The notes under the pieces: generated by a model | Database searches by the model: none | What the model was told of the DNA's origin: nothing | The model's input: the letters and a program-made list of their open reading frames with translations, nothing else | Assembly (NCBI GenBank): GCA_022478985.1 | Contig: JAKSZP010012148.1 | Location: forward strand, 39,140 to 103,139 | Direction: 5' to 3' | Source: Massospora cicadina | Lineage: Eukaryota > Entomophthoromycota > Entomophthoromycetes > Entomophthorales > Entomophthoraceae | DNA length: 64,000 nucleotides | Program-made: the position numbers and the translations under genes | Shown here: piece by piece, positions 10,328-18,835 of the stretch | Numbering within the stretch: position 1 is the first letter of the stretch | How the letters are laid out: every line of letters begins with the position of its first letter

Positions 10328-10635
10328 CTTCTGAGTACACTGCTGATGTAAAACTCATTTGTTAAATTTGAAATTGATAATTTTGGTGGAAAGTCAGGGA
10401 ATCACAACTTTGGACCTTGAAGCATCCGTATCCACCAGGTATAAGCATGAAGGGTGGATACTTTCCAGTTGGAGGCAACCATGATAACGCCAAGTAACTC
10501 TACCCTTCAGGAAAAAGGGAGGACAGTGGTGCAGCTAACCACAGCTGAAACCCACAGCTGGCGCCCACCGTTTCCACTTTGGAAAAGTTCCACACAGAAA
10601 AAGTTTATGCACATAGATTTAAAAGGGTTGACTAA

Positions 10636-11485
10636 TGTAAGGAGAGTACTCATAACTCTCCTGTTCCCAGTGTGGTAGTGCATGGCACACAAGGCCAACG
10701 CCAGGGAACTAGCTGTTAGTAAAAAAGTTATTAGAGCCCAGCAAAGGGTGCTGGAGCAATAAAAACTTAGCCAGAGAAGTGCGAGTTTTATAATAAATAA
10801 CCCACCAAAAAGTGATGCGGTGCATAAAGAGGAAGGGGTTAAGTGACCTAGGTTGGAGGGAACCTGGGCAGACCAATGGTGCACTAGGGGATAGCTTGAG
10901 TGTATTTAAAATGGCAAGGTTAATGGAGCGTGAGACCTCCTCAAAGATGTTCATGCACAAAAGTGTTCAAAATATCATAAAATAAAATGTAAAACAGGAA
11001 AATGTTTATTTGGAAGTTGACCAACAGGGAGTGTTGGTCATGGGAAACAAAATTAAACTATGTCAGGGAAATACAGGGTTTGCTGAAGTGGGCCCAAGCA
11101 CTGACCCACCAATAGGCAAACACTACCATCCAGATTGGTAGAATATGCCAAAACTGACTTCACTCATGTAATTGATTTAAGTTGGACTTGACCTGAATGT
11201 GTGATTTTGTAAATGGAACATGTTTTGAAACCCCATTCCTTGACTAACCAAATTGAACCATCTGCATTCATTACATAAACTGTCCATTTTAACGCCTGGG
11301 CTGACGTGAGGGGCTGGGCGTTGGCACCTCACTAGTACCAACCTGAGCATATTTAGCTTGTACCCAGCGTTGGTCTAGTGTGTGCCTGAGGTTAGGGAGA
11401 GCCTGAAGCTTCACCTTCTGGGCCTCCTGGCGCCCAGCCTTGTCCTTGGGGTTGGTCCTCACTATTATGTCATTTGACTATGACA
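10636..11485 (-). repeat. Ty3-1 5' LTR
   Basis: The 850-bp copy pairs with 5543-6387. On the element strand it starts TGTCATAGTCAAATGACATA and ends CTCTCCTTACA. No canonical tRNA primer-binding site follows; the next bases are TTAGTCAACCC. The LTR would carry the promoter and polyadenylation signals. Confidence 0.92.
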
Positions 11486-11762
11486 CTGGCTATAGAATGA
11501 ATAATTCATCTAGCTTACTATAGAGATTGTAGTAAGTGCTTATAAAATAATAACTGCAATATTAGATCTCAAATTTCTAGCTTATGTGATGTATAAGATA
11601 AGAAAAATTAGCTCTTATATATTAATTTAAAGTTTTTTATATATATTTAGTTAGAAATTTCAAATTTAAGACCCCTACTTACTTGAGAACTTAACACTCA
11701 AGAGGTATATACATATCAACTTTGTTTAAAAGTCTTTAATTTGGGAGAAATAATTTTTTGAT
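11486..11762. other. AT-rich spacer
   Basis: No gene or recognisable repeat. It ends at the target-site duplication of SINE-L copy 1. Confidence 0.5.
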
Positions 11763-12080
11763 ATAATTTACAAATTTAAGGGGAGGATACCCAAGTGGTA
11801 GAGTAGGGACCTCTATCGCTGCCTCCCCAAGTTTGATTCCAGTACTGGAACTTTGGGTAGGGGACAATTATGACTGTGTTGGCGTTGCGCACTAATGCCC
11901 TGAACCAAGATAGTGAATAGCAAAGGCGGTCCATGGAGTTCCTAGTCTATCATATGCCATGCATGGAGGTTTTTCAGATTTTATCCTCCTTTCCCATTCA
12001 TTCAATTTCCTTTAATTGGTGCGTTATCATCCCCAGGTTGGCCCACCTCAAATAAAATATAAAAATAATTTACAAATTTA
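11763..12080 (+). mobile_element. SINE-L copy 1 with target-site duplication
   Basis: The element body is 11779-12064. It is flanked by identical ATAATTTACAAATTTA (11763-11778 and 12065-12080), a 16-bp target-site duplication. The head is tRNA-like: an A box around TACCCAAGTGGTAG and a B box AGTTTGATTCC. The body is shared with SINE-L copy 2, and the tail contains CCCCAGGTTGGCCCACCTC and then AAATAAAATA. This is a Pol III-type retroposon, mobilised in trans by the LINE with the same tail. Confidence 0.9.
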
Positions 12081-12090
12081 TATTTACAAT

Positions 12091-12262
12091 AGATACCTAT
12101 AACTTAAGAGTAAATGAGGTGGGTCAACCTTGGGAACAAATATACCACACCAAGTTTTTTTAGCCTGTGCTGGTTTTGAATCTGTTTCAATCAAAACCCA
12201 ACCCAGAGTGGAGTAGGAACCACCCCACTATGCTACCACTCCTCTAGATACCTATTACTTAA
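12091..12262 (-). mobile_element. SINE-S copy 2 with target-site duplication
   Basis: The element body is 12108-12245 (minus). Flanks AGATACCTATAACTTAA (12091-12107) and AGATACCTATTACTTAA (12246-12262) form a 17-bp duplication with one difference. On its own strand the A box TAGCATAGTGGG is canonical. It shares TTGGTGTGGTATATTTG and the CCCACCTC tail with copy 1. It lies tail to tail with SINE-L copy 1, only 43 bp away. Confidence 0.87.
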
Positions 12263-12569
12263 TAAAACCAGATATTAGATATAAAAAGTAGAATAAATTC
12301 ATGAAAAGCTACTTAGCAGGTATCAATGAACTAAGAAGGTCCTTCATTCCAAAGTTTTATATTCATGCTTATATGGTTTAGGATATATGATGGAAATTAG
12401 CTTATATAAATAAATTTTTAAAATCATAGTAATTTTTGTAGTTAAAATTGAGTATAAAATCCCTTGCCTACTCCATAATCTTAAATGAAGCTGCAGATAC
12501 ATCAAAAATTCAAAATTTAGTTTTATTGAGTTTTTAAATTAATTTTGTATAAATGTTTTTTTCTAAATT
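12263..12569. other. AT-rich spacer
   Basis: No coding frame or familiar repeat. It is the left flank of hL-1. Confidence 0.5.
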
Positions 12570-14513
12570 AAATTTTTATATTTTAGGCTTTTCTTTTCAC
12601 TCAAACTCACTTTTGAGCAAATTTATATAAAAGTTTAATTTTATCCACCGCCACCTGGCCACAACCTTTTCCCATTTGATGTCAGCAGATCTGCTGCCTG
12701 CTGCTCTAGTGTGGGATAGTGGTGATCCACCTCCCAGCATTTTCCGCCCGGCAGGGAAATGAAGTTGGATGGGCTCAGATAGTCTATCAAACTCTACTGG
12801 CCAATTTGTCCCCCCATGAAACTTAGCGCTTCACCTTGCATGCATCCACTCAACTTGCCCCCATCCTCTTGCCCTACCCAAATCCACCATCTGTTATTGC
12901 CTCCATGTCAACTATGGGCATTTATTCCCATATGCCAACAAGGCAATTATTGAACTTGCCACCGCTGCCTTTGCACCAGCTGGCTTCATTGATTTCCACC
13001 CTTATAAGGGATATTTTGACATAGGCTTCCCAACGGAAGCAGATGCTGTAGCGGTGGCATTGACTCCACTCATTTATAAAAATACCCCCATTCCCACCAC
13101 CTGAACTCATCTCCCTGATGACACCACTCTAGTGGTGTCATTTGCCAACCTCCCTTTGCATCTCCTGCCCCAAATTCTTTACGGCAAGTTGATGACTGGG
13201 CTTTTGCCTTATGGCACTCAGCCCAACTTGGTCTTTGCTGTTCCTTCTGGCATGGAGCACCTTGTGGGCCCTCGCGCCACTGCCACTATTATTCTCCACC
13301 ACCCTACCATCACACAACAAATCCCCCCACATGCTTGCATCGCTGCAGCACCTGAGCATTTCTTTTGGGCCTGTGTCAACTGTAGTTGAATGATTTGCCC
13401 CATTTGTTTTGCTCTTAACTACACTAAACAGTCCTGCCCCATGCCAATTCCCTCAGTTCAATTTCTGAACCCATTTTGGCATCATCTGAATGGGGCATTT
13501 TGTTGCCCCCTCCTGCCCAACATTCTTGCATGTTGACCCAATGTGGGAAGTCAGCCCCCTCCAAATCCTCCAGCCACAATCCCCACCCTGGGCACCAACT
13601 GCCCAATCAGAGTCAGGCTTGGACCACCATTTGCACCCAAGCACCCCTATCAAATCCTACCCTCCCAAATTCTCCATCCACCATCCACATAAACCAGAAC
13701 CCTTGGGAGCTATTGGATGAGGTTGATGAGACATGTGGAATTCTCATGAATAAGGGTGCTGAAACTGGTGAAGAAAGCCCAATTGATTATGATTGGGATG
13801 ACTTTTACAATTTGGATTTTGACAAATCCCTCTCCCCCAAATGATATGCTCCTAAACTCAATGCTGCCCCATACCAAAGTGACCACTAGCTTGCCATTGC
13901 AGCGGTGGCCTCACCCCTTTGCAGCTAGCTCTGCAAAGCAGTGGCCCAATCAATAGCTCAGTTTTGTAAAGGGCTGAGCACAATCAACTTCCCCCTGATT
14001 TTTCTGAAGTGGCACAGGAGGAAATCTCTAAATTGCTGGATGTCACCAAAACTGCTGTCATGCATGTGGCAAGACTAGCTGAATTCAAACCAGCCTCTAA
14101 AACTACCCATCAAATGCTTGCCAGCTTGACCCAACTCCCAGATGCCCACATCCAAGTAGAGCATCATGTGGCAGAGTTAATGGAGGCTGTCTTCCAAGCT
14201 GATCTTGAGGCAAGTAACCAATATTTTACCTATCTCTATCCCACCATGCTGATACACCAATGCCATGGCTCTCTGCGCTTATCTGCTTTACAACAACTGT
14301 GATTCTTCCCAACTTGCTGAGCCTGTAGAAAAACCACCTGACCCTCCCTCCCCCTCTGCCATGGTGGGCTAGCAGTCTCCACTACCTGCCTGGTGAGAGG
14401 TTTTTTTTTGCTTTGTTTTGTCACCTGGTGGTGTGGGTTTATTGTGTTTTATTGGCAATGTCTATCCCCTAGTCAGCGTGCCTCAAATAAATTTAATAAA
14501 TTTTTATATTTTA
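12570..14513 (+). mobile_element. hL-1: half-LINE encoding only an ORF1-like protein
   Basis: The element body is 12586-14497, flanked by perfect AAATTTTTATATTTTA (12570-12585 and 14498-14513), a 16-bp LINE-type duplication. The 5' end GGCTTTTCTTTTCAC is like the LINE starts at 43047 and 55083. The 3' end has the CCCCTAGTCAGC and CCTCAAATAAA tail. The whole 1.9 kb between carries one decayed ORF1-like gene and no endonuclease or reverse transcriptase. Mammalian HAL1 elements have the same logic (family knowledge). The insertion sits exactly at the tail of SINE-L copy 2. Confidence 0.85.
12780..14370 (+). pseudogene. hL-1 ORF1-like protein
   Basis: Spliced across frameshifts, the reading gives GFIDFHPYKGYFDIGFPTEA, an RRM-like segment (TTLVVSFANLPLHLLPQIL, then NLVFAVPSG), and PPHACIAAAPEHFFWACV. 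Next come a cysteine cluster (ICPICFALNYTKQSC), a Pro/Ser/Thr-rich linker, and an acidic helical C-terminus (13740-14300) with EEISKLLDVTKTAVMHVARL. This order parallels hL-2, hL-3 and, more distantly, the ORF1 proteins of the LINEs: RNA-binding fold, then zinc knuckle. It would bind element RNA. Stops and shifts (such as TGA after PTT near 13104 and after NCS at 13387) make it non-functional. Confidence 0.75.
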
Positions 14514-14796
14514 TTTGAGGTGGGCTGGCCTGAGGATGATACCACACCAATGAAGGATGAAGGGGATTCAAATTAATGGGAAAGGAGGATAAAATCTGGA
14601 AAACCTCCATGCGCAGCGTATGATAGGCCAGGAACTCCATGGACCACCTTTGCTATTTGCTATCTTGGTTCAGGGCATTGGTGCGCAACGCCAACACAGT
14701 CATAATTATCCCCTACCCAAAGTTCCAGTACCGGAATCAAACTTGGGGAGGCAGCGGTAGAGGTCTCTATTCTACCACTTGGGTATCCTCCCTCTA
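14510..14796 (-). mobile_element. SINE-L copy 2
   Basis: The reverse complement matches SINE-L copy 1 along its length: head GGGAGGATACCCAAGTGG, B box AGTTTGATTCC, tail GGCCAGCCCACCTCAAATAA. Its tail end was the target of hL-1, and the Helitron at 14799 sits two bases beyond its head, so its own duplication is obscured. Confidence 0.88.
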
Positions 14797-14798
14797 AA

Positions 14799-15851
14799 TC
14801 TATATATATAAAACAAAGTTGGGTTAGTTACACCATTTATAACTCAAGAACGGCTGGACCAATTTTTATGATCTTTGATTTGTTGGATTTGTCTCTGCCC
14901 CGAATAGCAGAATAACTATTAAAACATGGGAAAAATTAACGAAAAAAAAATTTATGAAGAAAATTCATTTTCTCATACATTTTGTATGGAACAGCTTTTT
15001 TGATGATATCTCGAGAACGGATTGACTGATTTCGATGAATTTTTTTGTTCGTCTAGGCCTCGAGAAGTTTCCTCACGCATTGGAAAAGTAAGAAAATCAC
15101 AAAAAATTAAAATCCGTATACAACGCCATCTCTGATACATGACAGAAACAAAAAAAGGAACAAAATGAAAATGGCGTTGTATGCTGGTATTAATAAATTC
15201 ACCAAATTACTCACCTGAGACTAAACAAAAATCAGTATTAGAGTTTTAAGTAAATTAAGTAATTAGGATAATCAGCTCACCAGCCACGAGGGCAACAGTG
15301 AAGCTGTTAGTCCGAGTGGCTCAATAGTAGTGTTGGCACAGCATATAGGCTACAATGTGAGCTTACCATCATCTGATAAACTAAATACTGTAGCGAAGCA
15401 CCGGTATCTGGATGTTAGGTTTATAAATTTTAAAAAACTGCCTAATTTGGTTCACCTAATTAATAAAATACTTTTGGCAAGTTAAGTAGAAGTTGATTTT
15501 AGTAGTTTGGAAGATGTCACGTACACAATGATTTTAAATATAGAGAGATGTTTCGGGTAGCAGTTTGGTGTTATTTGATTGATTCGATAGATTTATTCTG
15601 TTTGGTCGAGTGGTTAATGGCTTTTGGTCGAATCGATAGGACATAGTTTAGTTTTGAGGGGTGATTAGTTATTGGTTGTTTTGATAAGTTCAGTTAGGCT
15701 TACCTGAGTGGTTGGTGGTTTTTGGTTGATTCGATTGAGCAATTAGATTTGGCTGAGTGGTTATGTTTATCTATAATATAAAATCTAAATTAATAAATTG
15801 AAAATCTGAAATTTTATAGACACCTTAGCGAAGCACGAGTAAATCGGCTAG
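14799..15851 (+). mobile_element. non-autonomous Helitron
   Basis: The left end TCTATATATATAAAACAAAG followed by a TTATAACTCAAGAACGGCTG block is the classic Helitron 5' terminus. The right end AGCGAAGCACGAGTAAATCG followed by GCTAG is a Helitron CTAG 3' terminus. The bases just outside are A (14798) and T (15852), the rolling-circle target dinucleotide, with no duplication. The interior has no Rep or helicase. Its middle (about 15200-15480) is shared with other fragments here and contains a second Helitron-like end, GCGAAGCACCGGTATCTGG, at about 15393-15412. Confidence 0.85.
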
Positions 15852-16410
15852 TACATGAATAAATCAGAAGGTTTTCCGACGAGTGAGCAGGCCACATACA
15901 GCTGTCCATGTGAGAAGCACGGATTTTTCAAATTTAGTCCACACACTTGTAGCGATTGTCCCTGTGCTTTGTTGATGGTCATTGCAAATGCGAGTCGCAC
16001 TGGAAACTGCAAACGTCTGAATTTAAATGGCATATCTGTTGGAATCATTGGGATGCGTGGCAACAGTACATCTTCTCCTTTAAATTTTCCATTTAAGATT
16101 GTAGCTTCAATGATATTGTTCATCTTTTTCACTGAAAGCCTGGTAACGTTGCAAAGCTGTGGTGGATTGATGTTTCGGAGAAGAATGATAGGCATGCCAA
16201 TTTTCAATGTTAAAACATGCGGCAGCATATCTGGCAAATCAAGTGAATTCAAGAATTCAGTTGGATAATCGACAACTTCATCTTGATTCATTATAGTATC
16301 AATGGACTTATATGTTGTCACTTCACCTGGTATTTCATTTCAAATGCTGAAATTGATAGCATTGAAATCATCGTTTTTGGCTGCTAGTCAGTGAATAAAT
16401 TTTAAATTTA
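15852..16410 (-). pseudogene. Helitron helicase, C-terminal fragment
   Basis: The minus-strand frame (open 15848-16321, and readable upstream to about 16400 past one stop) is the C-terminal part of a Pif1-like SF1 helicase as found in Helitron RepHel proteins. It has DLPDMLPHVLTLKIGMPIIL, then NINPPQLCNVTRL, and the motif V/VI region RLAFAMTINKAQGQSL and FSHGQLYVACSLVG. In motif VI the usual SR is SL. The fragment is cut on its C-terminal side by the Helitron ending at 15851 and on its N-terminal side by hL-2. It would unwind DNA during rolling-circle transposition if complete. Confidence 0.88.
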
Positions 16411-17200
16411 TTTCGATGTCAAGTTGCCAGCAGCCAACATCCTAGTTGCCTGCTTTGGCACTGGCCGCTGTTCCCACCTGGGGAAGTGGGCCGGCACTGT
16501 TGAGCATCTTTCGCTCAGCACCCAAACGGTCACAGATAGGGTCCAGCCCTCCCAATTCAGTAGGGCAATTTGTCCCACCAAAGGACCTCGCCAACCATCT
16601 GGCATGAACCCAGCCAGTGCCACGAAGCCCCCTGGTGCTTCCTCAGAGCAACATGCACTTCGGCCTTCACATTGAGTATGGCGCATTATTCCCATATGCA
16701 GACAAAAAAATCATCAAAGAAGTTTTGGCGATGATGAAGCCTGTGGGCTTCATCAATTTTGCCCCTATAAGGGGTACTTCAATTTAGGCTTCACTAGTGA
16801 AGCTGATGCAGCAATGGCAGTGACCATACTGCTTTTATTTAAATAAACACCTTTGCCTACCACTTGAACCTGTTTGCCAACTGAAACCACTCTTGTGGTG
16901 CAGTTTTTGGGTTTACCCACCCACCTCCCTCCTGCTGTGCTCCACCAAGAATTGGTGGAAGGGTTGGCCATTTATAGCTCAGACCCTGTTTTGCAGTTTG
17001 TGGTCCCTAATGGGGCCAACCACCTTGCTAGTCCCCAAGCATTTGCTACGATTTGGCCTTCCAAGCGTGGAATCACTCAGGTGATTCCACCTCAAACATT
17101 TCTAAAATCTGCACCCAACCATCATTTTTGAGCCCACGTTGAAGGTGGGTGGGCAGTTTGCCCTTCTTGTTTCAGGTTAGACTATACTAAAAAATAGAAG

Positions 17201-17494
17201 TACCATTTACCAAATGGTAAAAGCTTAAGAGCATGATAATATCTTTCAGCCACCAGCTAAATGCAACATTATTATGGTTACTGACTTATTGATTGTTTCT
17301 TTTGCACAAATATTATCATATTTTTATATAACTAATATTTACTATATAACATATATTTTCTATATAACAGATTATTTTCATGTTGATATATTTATTATAT
17401 AACAAACATTATCATGTTAAACTGGAAGTTTCAAACAATGTCCAGATAAAAGATATTATCATGCTCTTAAGCTTTTACCATTTGGTAAATGGTA
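17201..17494. mobile_element. MITE with perfect 45-bp terminal inverted repeats
   Basis: Positions 17201-17245 and 17450-17494 are exact reverse complements over 45 bp (ends TACCATTTACCAAATGG...). The outermost TA may be a TA target-site duplication of a Tc1/mariner-type element. The 204-bp interior is AT-rich and non-coding. Each arm has its own inner palindrome (CCATTTACCAAATGG). Perfect arms imply a recent copy. Confidence 0.85.
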
Positions 17495-17691
17495 ATATAA
17501 ATTTTCCAGTTTGTATAAGGCTATGTGGAGTAATAAAGTGAATGGTACAGATTCAAAAATCCCAATGATGTCATGCAATGATGATGTCACTCAATGGTGA
17601 CATCATGTAATGATGACATAACAGCATGATGGATGTAACAGCGTGATGGTAACAGAAAGTGTGAAATCATGTCCAGCTAAGATATTATCAT
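17495..17691. repeat. non-coding part of the insertion in hL-2
   Basis: This holds dense TGATGTCA/TGACATCA motifs at 17568-17625, including the inverted repeat ATGATGTCAC/GTGACATCAT. A second copy of a GTCCAG...AAGATATTATCATG block (about 17667-17688) also occurs inside the MITE edge (about 17440-17465). The insertion is bordered by A-runs on both sides. Confidence 0.5.
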
Positions 17692-18711
17692 GTCAAAAAA
17701 GTGCCCCACCATTATGGAGGCTGGGGCCTCAGCCCTCACCTCCTCAGCTGCTTCAGCTGAAATTTTTGTGTGGGGAGTGATTCTCCCTCCCCCTCCCTCA
17801 AATCCAGCAGGTGTGGTTGATTCAAAATCAGCCAATCAAAATTTGACAACCCATAAGCCTAAACAAACTATCTCAGCTCAGTCAGCGCCAAAAGCTGAAT
17901 TTTCTAAAATTTCAAAACTTACTGCTCCTCCCAACCAATCATCTTTTGTCTCTGTGCCAATTATGCCTGATCTAAATCCTTTTGATGCTCTTGACTGGGT
18001 GGATGAGAATGATAATCTACATGGTTTAGATCTGGTGTTTGAATAGGAGGATTTTTTAAATTCTTTCTCTGAATTGGCTCCTTGGCGTTGATTCAGCCCA
18101 AAAAGGCTGTCCACAATATAAACCACTTTTTGAGATGGCAACTGAAGTGGCGGCTGCACCTAACAATACCCTGTTGCAACGTAGTATTCAATCTATGTTG
18201 AGCCCTTTGAAAAACGATTTCCCTGGGCCAAAATTCCCTGATAATTTCCACTTTGCAGCAAAACAAGAAATTTTTGTGATGGAACACAAGGCCATTGAAT
18301 CATCTATGCAAACTGCTCAAATGTTTAGTTTTAACAGTGGTAAATCTACTGAAGAAAAAACTGATTTTGCCCAATTGCCAAGTTTCCTCCTGCATGTGGA
18401 GAATAACTTGACTGAGTATATTGATGCTTTAAATACAGCAGATATTATTGATGAGTCTAATATAACTCTCTTTAATCTCCAACCACATTCAGGTGATACG
18501 CCTACTCCATTCCTATCTGCACTTGCACATTCCCTCAAACACCCAATTTTCCCCCCTTCCCCCTCAGCTATGCTAGGCTAGGAGAACCTAGTCTAGCATG
18601 CTAGAGGCTAAATTGGGTTTTTAGCATATTTTGCTCCTTTTTTATCCTGCTTTTTATTTTTGTGTCAGCAAGAAGGGTCCCCTGGTCCCCTTGCCTTGAA
18701 TAAATGAGTAT

Positions 18712-18835
18712 GTGACATATCTTTCAAACTACTAAATAAACTTCTACTTAACTTGCTAAAAGTACTTTATTAATTAGGTGAACCAAATTAAGAAGGTTCT
18801 TAATATATAAACCTAACATCCAGATACCCCATGCT
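18712..18835 (-). repeat. Helitron-associated repeat, left part (split by hL-3)
   Basis: This is an inverted copy of about 15395-15530, with the shared block AACTTCTACTTAACTTGC and then TTTATTAATTAGGTGAACCA. It ends in ACATCCAGATACCCCATGCT at 18816-18835, the left target-site copy of hL-3, and resumes at 20752. Confidence 0.75.

Larger units (their letters stand above)
5543..11485 (-). mobile_element. Ty3-1: chromovirus-type LTR retrotransposon, both LTRs present
   Basis: A 5.94-kb element read on the minus strand. Near-identical terminal repeats (5543-6387 and 10636-11485) bound an interior that encodes, in element order, protease, reverse transcriptase, RNase H, integrase and a chromodomain. 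That order and the chromodomain place it among the chromoviruses of Ty3/gypsy (Metaviridae). A polypurine tract lies inside the 3' LTR. No gag is recognisable, and the space between the 5' LTR and protease (about 0.8 kb) is short for one. Flanking bases CCTGC (left) and CTGGC (right) are only partly alike, so the target-site duplication has decayed or the boundaries are off by a base. Few frame breaks make it one of the younger elements here. Confidence 0.92.
16480..18581 (+). pseudogene. hL-2 ORF1-like protein (split)
   Basis: The N-terminal part reads QFVPPKDLANHLA, QSNMHFGLHIEYGALFPYAD, PYKGYFNLGFTSEADAAMAV, then TTLVVQFLGLPTHLPPAVLH with LVEGLAIY and LQFVVPNGANHLASPQAFAT (RRM-like). The region ends in CPSCFRLDYTK, where the insertion falls. 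The right part resumes at KKCPTIMEAG and has WGVILPPPP, an acidic linker, and a helical C-terminus including FAQLPSFLLHVENNLTEYID and GDTPTPFLSALAHSL. The joined CPSC...C arrangement suggests a zinc knuckle variant. Stops and a frameshift near 16755 break it. Confidence 0.75.
16411..18711 (+). mobile_element. hL-2: half-LINE, interrupted by a MITE-bearing insertion
   Basis: The left part is 16411-17194 and the right part 17692-18711. Together they carry the same ORF1-like gene as hL-3 and the tail GTCCCCTGGTCCCC then TTGCCTTGAATAAATG. The 5' end lacks the CTTTTCTTTTC start and appears truncated. No certain target-site duplication was found. The insertion between the halves is 17195-17691. Confidence 0.72.

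Noticed and set aside
10559..10570. TGGCGCCCACCG, resembling a retroviral primer-binding site
   Set aside because: It reads on the plus strand, opposite to Ty3-1, and is not adjacent to an LTR end in that orientation.
13476..13844. 122-codon plus ORF and overlapping minus ORFs at 13424-13653 as host genes
   Set aside because: The plus frame is the linker region of the hL-1 ORF1-like protein; the minus frames are shadows.
15855..16268. 137-codon plus-strand ORF
   Set aside because: It is the antisense shadow of the Helitron helicase fragment, whose minus-strand reading carries the conserved motifs.
16391..16399. TGAATAAAT as a target-site duplication of hL-2 (also 18698-18706)
   Set aside because: The right copy lies inside the conserved element tail, so the match is expected by chance from the tail sequence.
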